The notes beneath the pieces are model-generated. The model saw nothing but the letters and a program-made list of their open reading frames with translations. It made no database searches and was not told the DNA's origin. DNA of 64,000 bases from Bacillus pseudomycoides (GTDB taxonomy: Bacteria; Bacillota; Bacilli; Bacillales; Bacillaceae_G). A program made the translations under genes and the position numbers. Positions 25,988 to 36,578 of this stretch are shown piece by piece. Every line of letters starts with the position of its first letter. The stretch's first letter is position 1. The stretch spans positions 125,288-189,287 of the forward strand of contig NZ_NUQE01000019.1 in NCBI RefSeq assembly GCF_002582035.1, written 5' to 3'.

Positions 25988-26012
25988 ATATATTCCCCAC
26001 CTTACAAACACG

Positions 26013-26254
26013 TTATCCACAAAAGTTATCCACATATCCACATTCATCATCCACATATTGTGTGGGAATCTGTGTTCGATACAACATATGTCGCCTTATT
26101 TTGACAAAATTCACACGTTTTTTGCTCATTATCTTTATTATCCACAGTGTGGATAAACGGAGCTACTTCACATTCATCCACAATAATATCTAATGCTAGT
26201 TCCACATGTTCTAAACAACAAGGTAATTTCATAATTTCACCTCACTTATCCACA
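26013..26254. promoter_or_regulatory. DnaA-box cluster upstream of rlmH
   Basis: Exact TTATCCACA boxes occur at 26013-26021, 26026-26034, 26138-26146 and 26246-26254, with TGTGGATAA at 26148-26156. Near matches (ATATCCACA, CATCCACA) lie between 26034 and 26055. B. subtilis has a DnaA-box cluster at the orthologous yydA locus that lowers initiation frequency by titrating DnaA. Confidence 0.7.
26047..26232 (-). CDS. CxxH/CxxC small protein
   Basis: The 61-residue protein has [11 protein letters not shown] at the N-terminus (CxxH) and CEFCQNKA near the C-terminus (CxxC), a putative metal-binding pair. The arrangement and position beside rlmH match the small CxxH/CxxC protein family of Bacillus. 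Function unknown. GAGGTGAAATT precedes the ATG. Its coding sequence contains an inverted pair of DnaA boxes (26138-26156). Confidence 0.8.
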   Translation of the reverse strand: MKLPCCLEHVELALDIIVDECEVAPFIHTVDNKDNEQKTCEFCQNKATYVVSNTDSHTICG

Positions 26255-26257
26255 ACA

Positions 26258-26286
26258 GAAAACAGGAGGGGCTGCCTCCTGTTTTA
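26258..26286 (-). terminator. terminator of yyxA
   Basis: GAAAACAGGAGG and CCTCCTGTTTT flank a 5-nt loop. The stem overlaps the yyxA stop codon. Confidence 0.65.
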
Positions 26287-27480
26287 ATACTGCTGACTGC
26301 CTAATTTTACAGTTGTTGTATCTTTTTTTGCACCACGATAAAATGTAATCGTCATTTTATCATCAATTTTCTTATTATATAAGATTTTTCGGAATGCAAT
26401 AATATCTTGAACTGGTTTTCCATCCACAGCTACAATTACATCATATTCGCGTAAACCTGCATCTGCACCAGGAGATGGGCTTTTCACATCTAAAACACAT
26501 ACACCTTCTGTTACATTAGCTGGAAGATGTAATGTTTGATCCCAATAATAATTTGGAATTTCATTTAAAGACCTTAATTCAACTCCAACGTAAGGTCTTT
26601 TTACTTTCCCATACTTTTCAAGCTCATTCATAACCGGAACAGCTCTTGAGATAGGAATTGCAAGTCCAATTCCCTCTACCTCTTTTGCAGCAATTTTCAT
26701 GGAGTTGATTCCAACAAGCTGCCCTGCTTCATTTACAAGGGCCCCGCCACTATTACCAGGATTAATAGCTGCATCCGTTTGCAATACTTCTACTTGCCAA
26801 TCATAATGTCCATCTTGATCTAAATCAACTGGTACAATGCGTTCATTTGCTGAAATAATTCCCTGTGTTACACTACCTGAAAATTCTAAACCAAGAGGGT
26901 TCCCGATTGCAAGCGCAGCTTCACCACGTTTTACTTTCGTAGAATCACCAAGGTCAATGACCTTTTTCGCATATTTCTCATCGATTTGTAAGACAGCTAG
27001 ATCTGTTACAACATCGGTTCCTAAAATCTTTCCAGGAACTTTTTTTCCATCACTCAAACTTACTTCAATGCGATTTGCCCCTGTTACAACATGATTATTC
27101 GTTACAATATATGCGTTTCCTTTTTCCTTCTTGTAAATTACACCAGATCCTGTTCCTGCTTCTGAATCTGCTTCTGAAAAATTATCACGCTGAATATTAA
27201 TAACACCAACAACCGCTTCTGAAGCACGATCAACAGCTTGAACAAAGCCAGAATGGTCTCCTGTATTCGTAGCTTGAGGAGTAGCCTGCGCTATATGTTT
27301 CTCTTCACTTGCTTCTGTTTCTCTTATTGTAGTCCAACCTAATTTCGAAAACGTTGGAATAGCAAAAGCAAATAATGTAGCACCAATAAGAGTTCCCGCT
27401 ACACCAGAAACGAAAATATGTTTATGCTTTTGCTTTCTTTTTCGTTTCCTCTGTACATCTTCTTCATCAATAAAGGACAT
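26284..27480 (-). CDS. yyxA: HtrA-like membrane-anchored serine protease (YyxA)
   Basis: The 398-residue protein has a basic N-terminus, one membrane anchor (residues ~22-42), a trypsin-like domain with catalytic H130 (TNNHVVTG), D160 (DVVTDLAVL) and S244 (NPGNSGGA), then a PDZ domain (~300-390). This is the DegP/HtrA layout; the enzyme handles misfolded proteins outside the membrane. It follows the walRKHIJ genes on the same strand, as in B. subtilis. The 63-bp gap from walJ has no clear terminator, so read-through from the wal operon is likely. Confidence 0.93.
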   Translation of the reverse strand: MSFIDEEDVQRKRKRKQKHKHIFVSGVAGTLIGATLFAFAIPTFSKLGWTTIRETEASEEKHIAQATPQATNTGDHSGFVQAVDRASEAVVGVINIQRDNFSEADSEAGTGSGVIYKKEKGNAYIVTNNHVVTGANRIEVSLSDGKKVPGKILGTDVVTDLAVLQIDEKYAKKVIDLGDSTKVKRGEAALAIGNPLGLEFSGSVTQGIISANERIVPVDLDQDGHYDWQVEVLQTDAAINPGNSGGALVNEAGQLVGINSMKIAAKEVEGIGLAIPISRAVPVMNELEKYGKVKRPYVGVELRSLNEIPNYYWDQTLHLPANVTEGVCVLDVKSPSPGADAGLREYDVIVAVDGKPVQDIIAFRKILYNKKIDDKMTITFYRGAKKDTTTVKLGSQQY

Positions 27481-27543
27481 TTATGCTCACCTAACCTTCC
27501 GAAAGCATTTATATTTTCCTTTATTGTTTACCAAAATGAAGAA

Positions 27544-28338
27544 TTATACGTATTGAATTTTAGTTGGCATTTTGGGATCAGTATCGTGCAGCTGAAATGC
27601 TTCTCCAACAGCAAATCCTTTTTCTTCAAGTACTTGTTCAACAGACATACGAGCAAGTTCTTTCATATTATTGTCTAAACTAAGGTGAGCCAAATAAATA
27701 TGCTTCGTTTCATCTGTAATCACATCGGTCATTGCAAGAGCGGCGTCTTCATTAGAAACATGTCCTACATCGCTCAAAATTCTTCGTTTAATACTCCACG
27801 GATAACGTCCCATTCGCAGCATTTCAACGTCATGATTACTTTCAAATACAAAAGCATTAGCTCCCTTAATAATTCCTTTCATTCGGTCGCTAACGTATCC
27901 CGTATCTGTAATAAGCACTAACTTTCTTCCATTATGATGAAACGCATAAAACATTGGCTCAGCAGCATCATGTGAAACGCCAAATGATTCCACTTCAATA
28001 TCTCCAAATGTTTTAATCTCTCCAATTGAAAAGATAAATTTTTGCTCTGTTGGAATATTACCGATTAAATGTTCCATCGCGTTCCATGTTTTCTCATTTG
28101 CATAAACGGGCAAATCATACTTGCGTGCTAATACACCTAGTCCTTTAATATGGTCGCTATGTTCATGCGTGACAAGAATACCGGATATGCTATTTATATC
28201 GACTTCAGCTTGCTGAAACAAAGCTTCTGTTGCTTTTCCACTTAGCCCTGCATCTACTAATAATTTTTGACGCTCTGTCCCTACATACAGCGCATTTCCT
28301 GTACTGCCGCTTGCAAGTACACTAAAATGCAAACTCAT
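27544..28338 (-). CDS. walJ: metallo-beta-lactamase-fold hydrolase WalJ (YycJ)
   Basis: The 264-residue protein has the metal-binding HEHSDH (58-63) and downstream conserved Asp and His residues of the MBL fold, with no signal peptide. YycJ/WalJ homologues show exonuclease-like features and link the cell-wall regulon to DNA replication, by a mechanism that is not settled. The start overlaps the walI stop by 4 nt, showing operon coupling. Confidence 0.93.
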   Translation of the reverse strand: MSLHFSVLASGSTGNALYVGTERQKLLVDAGLSGKATEALFQQAEVDINSISGILVTHEHSDHIKGLGVLARKYDLPVYANEKTWNAMEHLIGNIPTEQKFIFSIGEIKTFGDIEVESFGVSHDAAEPMFYAFHHNGRKLVLITDTGYVSDRMKGIIKGANAFVFESNHDVEMLRMGRYPWSIKRRILSDVGHVSNEDAALAMTDVITDETKHIYLAHLSLDNNMKELARMSVEQVLEEKGFAVGEAFQLHDTDPKMPTKIQYV

Positions 28339-29144
28339 TTGCCCTCACTCCATTGCTCGTTTTCCTTGTTGTCCTTGCCCAATTGAATAATTTGTCCTTC
28401 TACTGCATTCACAAAGTAATCCGTTTTATCTGTATACAAATTCCACGTTGGAACAAGAACTTGCACATTTGAGGAAGAAGGAGCTACCACTGTTGCATAT
28501 CCTAGTTTTGCTCCTTTTACATGACTTCCTTGTTTTAATTCATTTTTCGTATACAACGTTTCTAATGCATTCCGAGCAGAAATAATATCCAATTCCTTAT
28601 TTTGCTCTCCCATCTCTTTAAAATCATATAACATCGTTTGTGTATACGATATAATTTCTTTTTTTTCATTTAACTCCGCAACAATCATCCCGTGTTGATT
28701 ATAATAAATTGGCTTATCCTTATACTTTTGAAAAAAATATACTCTCGATCCTTCCACTTTCCCAGCAGCATTATATTTTTGTCCATCAATTACATAAGAA
28801 CGTAGAAATTCACCATAATTATCACCTATTGTTGGTTTCAATGGTTCCTTAAGCTTACTTGAAATTGTATTCGAATCTTGTAAAGAAGCCGTTTGATTTT
28901 TTAAAGAATGTATATCTTCATCAGAAAAAACCTTGTCTTTCGCCATAATATACGTATCTTTCGTCGGTTCTTTCGGCAAATTATCAGCTGTAATTTTATC
29001 TGCTTTCAATTGTTCCTCAATATTCGTTTCCGTCATGTAATCAAGTTGATTACTATCTTGCTTTTGAATGAACTGAGAGAGAAGAAAGAGATCTAAAATG
29101 AAAAAGGCAACAATAAAAATTGTTTTAATCCTATTCCAATCCAA
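28335..29144 (-). CDS. walI: two-component regulatory protein WalI (YycI)
   Basis: The 269-residue protein has a single N-terminal membrane helix (residues ~8-25) and a large extracellular domain with YycI-like [12 protein letters not shown] and [20 protein letters not shown]. WalI and WalH form a membrane complex with the kinase WalK and restrain it in B. subtilis. It overlaps walH by 14 nt and walJ by 4 nt. Confidence 0.93.
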   Translation of the reverse strand: MDWNRIKTIFIVAFFILDLFLLSQFIQKQDSNQLDYMTETNIEEQLKADKITADNLPKEPTKDTYIMAKDKVFSDEDIHSLKNQTASLQDSNTISSKLKEPLKPTIGDNYGEFLRSYVIDGQKYNAAGKVEGSRVYFFQKYKDKPIYYNQHGMIVAELNEKKEIISYTQTMLYDFKEMGEQNKELDIISARNALETLYTKNELKQGSHVKGAKLGYATVVAPSSSNVQVLVPTWNLYTDKTDYFVNAVEGQIIQLGKDNKENEQWSEGK

Positions 29145-30471
29145 TGAGCTCTCCCCCTTTCTCTTCGCTCCATTCTAGAATTTTATTATCTTCACCATAC
29201 ACAACGTACCAAATAGGTTTTAAATTTACTGCAGCAATGCTTTTCCCATCGGTCCCCAGCTCTGGTGTAAGTTTATATCCTAACCGAATATCCTGGATTA
29301 ATTTCATATCTACGTTTTCATTCTTCTCTAAAGATTGTATCACTGTCTTACCATCCGGAAGAGAAATTGTTCGATCATCACCATACTTTAATTTCGATAA
29401 CTTAAATAATGGACGCTTATACGAAATTAATTCATCTTCTCCCCATACTTGTTCTATCGTCGCCATACCACTTTCATTAAATACAGGTAAGCTATCAACA
29501 TATAAACGATACGTTGTTTGTCCTTTTTTGGAGTTCATATAATCAAAACGATAAGAATCTGTTAAGCCACCATGACTATTAATAAAATCAAAACTGCGTT
29601 GAACAAGCGCGTTTCCATATATGTGTGATTGATCTGATACAGCTGAATTTGTGTACTGTAGCATTTGTTTTTTCTTTGACACTTGCATAAGACGAATTCC
29701 ATCTGTATATGTGTTTTCCTGATCATTGGTCACTTTTTTTACATAACGAGGATCTGTAAATAATGCATTTACAAATGTATCCTCAGGAATATCACTTATT
29801 ATATATCCCATACTTTGCATGTCTGTTTTCGTATCTGGTAAAAATATCTCTCTTGTATCACTTAATGTGTATTGAGAATAGTCCCTCGCATTAGCTGCAA
29901 ATTGGTCACGTGCTGCATCAAGTTCCTTGAGCGTAATTCCCTTTAATACCATCTGATATACCTTGCGATTTTCATACGAAATGAAATATACAGGAATGTT
30001 ACCATCCCGGCTTCCTTGTAAATCAATCATTATCCGATCGAAACTATATAATTCTGGGATTTTGTCTTTAATTGTAAAAACACTTCTCATAGAATCCAAA
30101 GGTATATGTGTAGGAAAAATCATTTCAATCTTATTTTTACCACGAACAAAGGAGAAGAATTGATGTTTTGGGATATCATCTGATATATCCCTAAAATCAT
30201 ACAATTCTCCTCTCTCAAGTAATTTATACAGAGGATCAATACTATCTATATTTTCGCTTCCAAGGTGTGTATTCTCTTTATGATAAAGAACTAAAGAAGG
30301 CAAAATGACATTTACAGGACTCTTCTGCATCGTCTCGGCATCATCTTGTAAATACTTTGCATTTTGTGATTTGCTAGAGTCCGGCACATAAGTCCATAAA
30401 CTAAAAGTAAGAAATAAACTAATAACAACCAAATTAATAAGCAAGACTGACTTTAGCTTCTCAATATTCAT
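29131..30471 (-). CDS. walH: two-component regulatory protein WalH (YycH)
   Basis: The 446-residue protein has one N-terminal membrane helix (~9-27), then an extracellular three-domain YycH region. It works with WalI to control WalK. The ATG at 30471 overlaps the walK stop by 4 nt, so translation is coupled. Length and position are as in other Bacillus wal operons. Confidence 0.93.
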   Translation of the reverse strand: MNIEKLKSVLLINLVVISLFLTFSLWTYVPDSSKSQNAKYLQDDAETMQKSPVNVILPSLVLYHKENTHLGSENIDSIDPLYKLLERGELYDFRDISDDIPKHQFFSFVRGKNKIEMIFPTHIPLDSMRSVFTIKDKIPELYSFDRIMIDLQGSRDGNIPVYFISYENRKVYQMVLKGITLKELDAARDQFAANARDYSQYTLSDTREIFLPDTKTDMQSMGYIISDIPEDTFVNALFTDPRYVKKVTNDQENTYTDGIRLMQVSKKKQMLQYTNSAVSDQSHIYGNALVQRSFDFINSHGGLTDSYRFDYMNSKKGQTTYRLYVDSLPVFNESGMATIEQVWGEDELISYKRPLFKLSKLKYGDDRTISLPDGKTVIQSLEKNENVDMKLIQDIRLGYKLTPELGTDGKSIAAVNLKPIWYVVYGEDNKILEWSEEKGGELIGLE

Positions 30472-32303
30472 TCCCAGTCATCCTCTTCTTCCTTTTCCAT
30501 TGGAAGCGTGAAATAAATAGTTGTCCCTTTTCCTTCCTCACTTTTTGCCCAAATTGAGCCGCCATGAGCTTGAATCATTTCCTTGGCAATTGCGAGACCT
30601 AATCCCGTTCCGCCTAGTTTACGCGAACGCGCTTTATCAACACGGTAGAAACGTTCAAATATTTTATCTACGTTCTCTTTTGGAATACCCATTCCTTGGT
30701 CGCTAATACTTATTTCTAGCATATCTTCTCTTTCTCGCAAACGATATGTCACTGTTCCACCCTCTGGAGAATACTTTAACGCATTTGAAATGATATTATA
30801 AAGAACTTGTGTAACTTTATCTTCATCGATTTCAATAAAACGTGATTTCTTAGAAAATGAACGATTAAAAGATACATTTTGTTCTTTTGACATTTCAAAA
30901 CGATCAATGATATTACTAAAGAATTGTGTAAAGTCTACCCATTCTTTCATTAAACGATATTCTGTACTATCCAATTTCGAAAGCTGCAATAGTGCATTTA
31001 CAAGGCGAATCATTCGTTCCGTTTCTTCTTGCGTTACCTGTAAGAATTGCGGTGCAATATTTTCATCTTGCCACGCTCCTTCACCCAATGCCTCTAAATA
31101 GCTGCGCATCGTTGTTAATGGTGTACGAAGTTCATGTGAAACGTTTGCTACGAATTCGCGGCGTTCTCTATCAATCCGTTCTTGTTCCGTTACATCATAT
31201 AATACCGCAATTAAACCATTCACCTTTCCAGTCTCTTTTTGAACAACAGAAAAGCTAGCTCGCAAAATATACGGCTCATCCCTTGTACTAAAATCCAATA
31301 TAACAGAGTCTGGTTCTTCATATAAATTATCTAATGTGTATTCTTCTTGAATGCCTAATATTTCTAAAATAGACTGGTCTAATGCTGTTTCACGTGAAAC
31401 GTTTAGCATCTTTTCTGCCGGATCATTTAATAGGATAATATCGCCTTTTCGATCCGTTGCAATTACCCCATCTGTCATATGAGATAACACAGATGAAAGC
31501 TTTCGTCTCTCACTTTCCGTAGAAGAACGAGCTTGCTGCAACTTCTTCGATAAGTTATTAAATGCTAATGCTAGTTGGCCAATTTCATCATTACCATGTA
31601 CTTTTACTTTACGAGAGTAATTCCCCTTTGCCATTTCGATAGCTTGCCTTCTCATATCTGAAATTGGTCTTGTAATGGTTTGTGCCAACAAAGTACCTAG
31701 CACAGCAGTTACTAACAGTGCAATAACCGTTCCCGTTGCAAAAATTTGATTAATAAGCTTCATTTGTTTATAAACATCTTCCATAGAAGCGACAATGTAG
31801 ATTACACCGATTGTTTTCTTATTGTTTCCTTGAATTGGAGTGGCAACAACTTGCACACGATCTCCTGTATTGCGATCTATTTCCATTTTTTCAACGGGTT
31901 TTTCTTGGACTAAAGCTCGCTTTACCAGTAAATCAGTTGTTTTCTTTCCAACAATCCCTTGATTATATTGATGTGATGTCGCTATTACACGACTATTTGC
32001 ATCAATTACCCTAACTTCTTGAATATCATTTTTTCGATCAGAGGAAAAATCTTCTATGCTCGTTTTAACCGCTTCTTCAAGAGTAGGATCTGTTTTTTCT
32101 CTTTCCTTCGTAAATTCCTGCTTTAAATTGTAAGCGAGTAAGTTCGTTTGTTGTGTTAATGATTCCTTAAAGCTCTTTACAAGATTCTTTTCTAGCTCAC
32201 GAACAAAATATACACCAATAATTTGCATAGCCATTAAAATTAATAGCATGTAAATTAATACGAACTTTAAATGAATAGACTGAAAAAAACCAACTTTCTT
32301 CAT
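30468..32303 (-). CDS. walK: cell-wall sensor histidine kinase WalK
   Basis: The 611-residue kinase has, in order: membrane helix (~11-33), extracellular sensor (~34-182), second helix (~185-206), HAMP (~207-260), PAS (~265-375), HisKA with phospho-acceptor H390 (VSHELRTPL), and HATPase_c with N, G1 (DQGMGIP) and G2 (GGTGLGLAIAK) boxes. It senses cell-wall state and phosphorylates WalR, an essential pathway for autolysin control. A near-perfect parS site lies inside the gene at 31386-31401. It starts 4 nt after walR. Confidence 0.96.
   Translation of the reverse strand: MKKVGFFQSIHLKFVLIYMLLILMAMQIIGVYFVRELEKNLVKSFKESLTQQTNLLAYNLKQEFTKEREKTDPTLEEAVKTSIEDFSSDRKNDIQEVRVIDANSRVIATSHQYNQGIVGKKTTDLLVKRALVQEKPVEKMEIDRNTGDRVQVVATPIQGNNKKTIGVIYIVASMEDVYKQMKLINQIFATGTVIALLVTAVLGTLLAQTITRPISDMRRQAIEMAKGNYSRKVKVHGNDEIGQLALAFNNLSKKLQQARSSTESERRKLSSVLSHMTDGVIATDRKGDIILLNDPAEKMLNVSRETALDQSILEILGIQEEYTLDNLYEEPDSVILDFSTRDEPYILRASFSVVQKETGKVNGLIAVLYDVTEQERIDRERREFVANVSHELRTPLTTMRSYLEALGEGAWQDENIAPQFLQVTQEETERMIRLVNALLQLSKLDSTEYRLMKEWVDFTQFFSNIIDRFEMSKEQNVSFNRSFSKKSRFIEIDEDKVTQVLYNIISNALKYSPEGGTVTYRLREREDMLEISISDQGMGIPKENVDKIFERFYRVDKARSRKLGGTGLGLAIAKEMIQAHGGSIWAKSEEGKGTTIYFTLPMEKEEEDDWE
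31386..31401. promoter_or_regulatory. parS: parS site within walK
   Basis: TGTTTCACGTGAAACG matches the 16-bp parS consensus (TGTTTCACGTGAAACA) at 15 positions. Spo0J/ParB clamps load here and spread. The position, about 24 kb from oriC, fits the origin-proximal parS set. Confidence 0.8.
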
Positions 32304-32306
32304 ATA

Positions 32307-33014
32307 TTACTCCTGCTCTGGATCACGTAAATAATATCCAACACCGCGTCTTGTTACAATTAAAGTCGGATGACTTGGATTATCTTCAATTTTCTCACGC
32401 AAACGTCGTACCGTTACATCTACTGTACGCACATCACCAAAATAGTCATAACCCCAAACCGTTTGTAATAAATGTTCACGTGTCATAACTTGTCCTAAAT
32501 GTTTTGCTAAATAATGAAGTAATTCAAATTCACGATGTGTTAACTCAATACTTTCTTCTCGTTTTGTTACACTATATGCGTTTGAATTAATTACAATTGG
32601 ACCGATAATCATCTCTGCATTTTCTTCTTTTTCAGATGCTCCTCCTTGCTGATGACGACGTAAATTCGCTTTTACGCGCGCTAATAACTCACGTGTACTA
32701 AACGGTTTTGTTACATAATCATCTGCACCAAGTTCTAAACCAAGCACCTTATCAATTTCAGAGTCCTTTGCTGTTAGCATAATAATCGGCATTTCATAGT
32801 TTTTTCGTATTTCACGACAAACTTCTAAACCGTCTTTTCCCGGTAACATAATATCTAATAAAACCATATCCGGTTGTTCTTCATTTGCTTTTTCAATTGC
32901 TTCATCACCATCGTGTGCCATCACAATTTCAAAACCTTCTTTTTCTAAGTTAAACTTTAAAATATCTGCAATTGGCTTCTCATCATCAACGACTAAAATT
33001 TTCTTTCCCATCAT
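32307..33014 (-). CDS. walR: response regulator WalR
   Basis: The 235-residue OmpR-type regulator has a receiver domain with acidic D10/D11, phospho-acceptor D54 (VLLDIMLPG) and K in VTKPF, then a C-terminal winged helix ([14 protein letters not shown]). It controls autolysins and wall synthesis and is essential in Bacillus. ATG 33014 is chosen because AGGAGG lies 8 nt upstream; a longer in-frame extension runs through the promoter and leader hairpin and is not coding. First gene of the walRKHIJ operon. Confidence 0.95.
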   Translation of the reverse strand: MMGKKILVVDDEKPIADILKFNLEKEGFEIVMAHDGDEAIEKANEEQPDMVLLDIMLPGKDGLEVCREIRKNYEMPIIMLTAKDSEIDKVLGLELGADDYVTKPFSTRELLARVKANLRRHQQGGASEKEENAEMIIGPIVINSNAYSVTKREESIELTHREFELLHYLAKHLGQVMTREHLLQTVWGYDYFGDVRTVDVTVRRLREKIEDNPSHPTLIVTRRGVGYYLRDPEQE

Positions 33015-33052
33015 TTTAGTTTCCTCCTGCATGCTTAATGCTTTCCTTACAG

Positions 33053-33082
33053 AAAAGCCTCTAGCTTCAATTGCTAGAGGCT
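33053..33082 (-). terminator. terminator-like hairpin in the walR leader
   Basis: On the minus strand AGCCTCTAGC and GCTAGAGGCT form a perfect 10-bp stem followed by TTTTCT. It starts within about 5 nt of the predicted transcription start and ends before the walR ribosome-binding site, so it could attenuate or stabilise the operon mRNA. Confidence 0.6.
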
Positions 33083-33092
33083 CCCTCATTCT

Positions 33093-33121
33093 ATTGTAAA
33101 AGAACTACTCTCATTTGTAAA
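33093..33121 (-). promoter_or_regulatory. putative sigma-A promoter of the walRKHIJ operon
   Basis: On the minus strand TTTACA (33116-33121) and TACAAT (33093-33098) are spaced by 17 bp, downstream of the tRNA terminator. Confidence 0.6.
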
Positions 33122-33133
33122 ATTGAACAATAT

Positions 33134-33166
33134 AAAAAGGATATTAAGTGGGCCCACCTAATATCC
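33134..33166 (-). terminator. terminator of the tRNA cluster
   Basis: GGATATTAAGTGGG and CCCACCTAATATCC form a 14-bp stem with one G-U-type mismatch, followed on the minus strand by TTTTTAT. Confidence 0.75.
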
Positions 33167-33172
33167 TGAGAG

Positions 33173-33245
<73 letters not shown>

Positions 33246-33288
33246 AAAACATATATATAAAACCACTAATTGTGGTATTAAACAAAAG

Positions 33289-33364
33289 TGGCGGTCCCGA
33301 CCGGGGTCGAACCGGCGATCTCCTGCGTGACAGGCAGGCATGTTAACCACTACACCACGGGACC
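33289..33364 (-). tRNA. tRNA-Asp (GTC)
   Basis: The 76-nt cloverleaf includes an encoded CCA. Acceptor GGTCCCG/CGGGACC, anticodon loop CTGTCACGC, T-arm GGTTCGACCCC. Confidence 0.96.
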
Positions 33365-33383
33365 AAAATAATATATAAATAAG

Positions 33384-33455
33384 TGACCCGTACGGGATTC
33401 GAACCCGTGTTACCGCCGTGAAAGGGCGGTGTCTTAACCACTTGACCAACGGGCC
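33384..33455 (-). tRNA. tRNA-Glu (TTC)
   Basis: 72 nt. Acceptor GGCCCGT/ACGGGTC, anticodon loop CTTTCACGG, T-arm GGTTCGAATCC. CCA is not encoded. Confidence 0.96.
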
Positions 33456-33467
33456 ACGAAAATAAAA

Positions 33468-33543
33468 TGGTGAGCCATGAAGGACTCGAACCTTCGACCC
33501 TCTGATTAAAAGTCAGATGCTCTACCAACTGAGCTAATGGCTC
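33468..33543 (-). tRNA. tRNA-Lys (TTT)
   Basis: 76 nt with encoded CCA. Acceptor GAGCCAT/ATGGCTC, anticodon loop CTTTTAATC, T-arm GGTTCGAGTCC. First gene of the cluster. Confidence 0.96.
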
Positions 33544-33643
33544 ATACTCACCAATGTCATGTTTTCGTGACGACAAGAATTATAATACCATAAGATGTTT
33601 TATTTTTGCAATACCTTTTTTTATTTTTTTTTATAAAAACACG

Positions 33644-33676
33644 AAAAAAGAACTCATTTGAACATGAGTCCTTTTT
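33644..33676 (-). terminator. terminator of purA
   Basis: AAAAAAGAACTCAT and ATGAGTCCTTTTT flank a 6-nt loop, with T-runs on both strands. It separates purA from the tRNA cluster. Confidence 0.7.
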
Positions 33677-33708
33677 CAATATAACGTACTTTCAAGAAAA
33701 AGACAAGA

Positions 33709-35001
<1,293 letters not shown>

Positions 35002-35045
35002 TCAAGCACCTCCGCAATTTTCAAACGAACTCTTCAAACAATATA

Positions 35046-35073
35046 ATTGTACCAAAATGCAAAGAGAAGTCAA
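35046..35073 (-). promoter_or_regulatory. purA promoter
   Basis: On the minus strand TTGACT (35068-35073) and TACAAT (35046-35051) are spaced by 16 bp. Confidence 0.65.
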
Positions 35074-35076
35074 TTT

Positions 35077-35120
35077 AAAAACGAACATTTTTTTCACTTT
35101 TATCTCTTTCGTTCGTAAGA
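35077..35120. promoter_or_regulatory. inverted pair of PurBox-like sites upstream of purA
   Basis: AAAAACGAACATTT (35077-35090) and TTTCGTTCGTAAGA (35107-35120) are inverted CGAAC cores separated by 16 bp, just upstream of the -35 box. The layout is that of PurR operators in Bacillus pur genes. Confidence 0.6.
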
Positions 35121-35136
35121 AATGTTTTTCACAAAC

Positions 35137-35180
35137 AAAAAAAGAAGCACATTTTATTATAAGAAATGTGCTTCTTTTTT
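35137..35180 (-). terminator. terminator of dnaB
   Basis: AAAGAAGCACATTT and AAATGTGCTTCTTT form a perfect 14-bp stem with T-runs on both sides. Confidence 0.8.
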
Positions 35181-35189
35181 ATACCTTCA

Positions 35190-36551
35190 CTAAGCTGGCG
35201 GTGCATGCCCATCATCAAAACGCCGTTCTAAATTCACGAATTTGTTAAACTCCTTCACAAACGCCAGTTCAACTGAGCCTACCGGGCCATTACGCTGCTT
35301 AGCAATAATAATTTCAATTGTATTTTTGTTTTCTGTTTCCTTGTCATAGTAATCTTCACGATATAAAAAGGCTACTATATCAGCATCTTGCTCAATACTT
35401 CCTGATTCACGAATATCAGACATCATCGGACGCTTATCTTGACGAGACTCAACGCCACGAGAGAGCTGAGATAAGGCAATAACTGGAACTTCCAGTTCAC
35501 GAGCGAGCCCTTTTAGTGTACGAGAAATTTCTGATACTTCTTGTTGACGGTTTTCACCCGATTTTCCACTACCCTGAATAAGTTGTAAATAGTCGATTAA
35601 AATCATTCCAAGGCCGTGCTCTTGTTTTAGGCGCCTACATTTAGCTCGAATTTCACTAACGCGAATCCCCGGTGTATCATCAATAAAAATACCTGCATTT
35701 GAGAGACTCCCCATTGCCATCGTCAGTTTCGCCCAGTCGTCTGAAGTTAAAGATCCCGTACGAAGACGCTGCGCATCAATATTTCCTTCCGCACAAAGCA
35801 TACGCATAACAAGCTGATCAGATCCCATCTCCAAACTAAAAATCGCAACATTTTCATCTGTTTTCGTAGCAACATTTTGAGCAATGTTTAAAGAAAACGC
35901 CGTTTTCCCCACAGATGGACGCGCCGCTACAATAATTAGGTCATTACGCTGGAAACCTGCTGTCATACGATCTAACTCTGTGAAACCGGTTGGAATTCCT
36001 GTAATTTCACCTTTTTGATTATGCAGTAATTCAATTTTATCGTAAGCTGCCACAAGAACATCTTTAATATTTTGAAATCCTTTTGTATTCGTACGCTGGG
36101 ATACTTCTAGTATTTTTTTCTCTGCTTCATTTAGCAGGCTCTCTACATCATCTTCTCGTTCATAACCATCCGACACAATATGCGTTGCTGTTCGAATAAG
36201 CCGGCGCAAAATCGATTTTTCAGCGATAATGCGCGCATAATATCCTACATTGGCAGCTGTCGGTACAGCTTCCGCTAGTTCAGCTAAATAGGAAACACCG
36301 CCAATTTCTTCTAACAAATTTTGATCAGCAAGCGCTGCTGTTGCAGTAACTAAATCAATTGGCTCTCCTTTATCAGAAAGATCAAGCATCATTTGATAAA
36401 TTTTTTGATGTGCTGTTCGATAGAAGTCTTCTGGCATTAACATTTCCGAAGCTGATGTTAATGCTTCTTGATCAAGGAAAATAGCCCCTAGAACGGCTTG
36501 TTCAGCCTCAATATTATGCGGAGGGGTACGATCAGCAAATACGTCACTCAT
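35190..36551 (-). CDS. dnaB: replicative DNA helicase DnaB
   Basis: The 453-residue hexameric helicase has an N-terminal collar domain (~1-150) and a RecA-like domain with Walker A ARPSVGKTA, Walker B MILIDYLQLI and the DnaB-type LSRGVESRQDKRP loop. It corresponds to B. subtilis DnaC. ATG 36551 is chosen because GAGGAGG lies 7 nt upstream; a TTG two codons earlier is within the spacer. No intein is present. It is in the rplI-gdpP-yybS gene group. Confidence 0.96.
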   Translation of the reverse strand: MSDVFADRTPPHNIEAEQAVLGAIFLDQEALTSASEMLMPEDFYRTAHQKIYQMMLDLSDKGEPIDLVTATAALADQNLLEEIGGVSYLAELAEAVPTAANVGYYARIIAEKSILRRLIRTATHIVSDGYEREDDVESLLNEAEKKILEVSQRTNTKGFQNIKDVLVAAYDKIELLHNQKGEITGIPTGFTELDRMTAGFQRNDLIIVAARPSVGKTAFSLNIAQNVATKTDENVAIFSLEMGSDQLVMRMLCAEGNIDAQRLRTGSLTSDDWAKLTMAMGSLSNAGIFIDDTPGIRVSEIRAKCRRLKQEHGLGMILIDYLQLIQGSGKSGENRQQEVSEISRTLKGLARELEVPVIALSQLSRGVESRQDKRPMMSDIRESGSIEQDADIVAFLYREDYYDKETENKNTIEIIIAKQRNGPVGSVELAFVKEFNKFVNLERRFDDGHAPPA

Positions 36552-36578
36552 GCGCAAACCTCCTCTTCAATCTTTTGT

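Noticed and set aside
25988-26048. Longer RlmH starting at 26056
   Set aside because: The extra 23 residues are encoded by DnaA-box sequence and have no ribosome-binding site; GTG 25987 has a strong one.
29144-29542. 132-codon plus-strand ORF antisense to walH
   Set aside because: Walh is clearly coding on the other strand, and the antisense frame has no recognisable domain.
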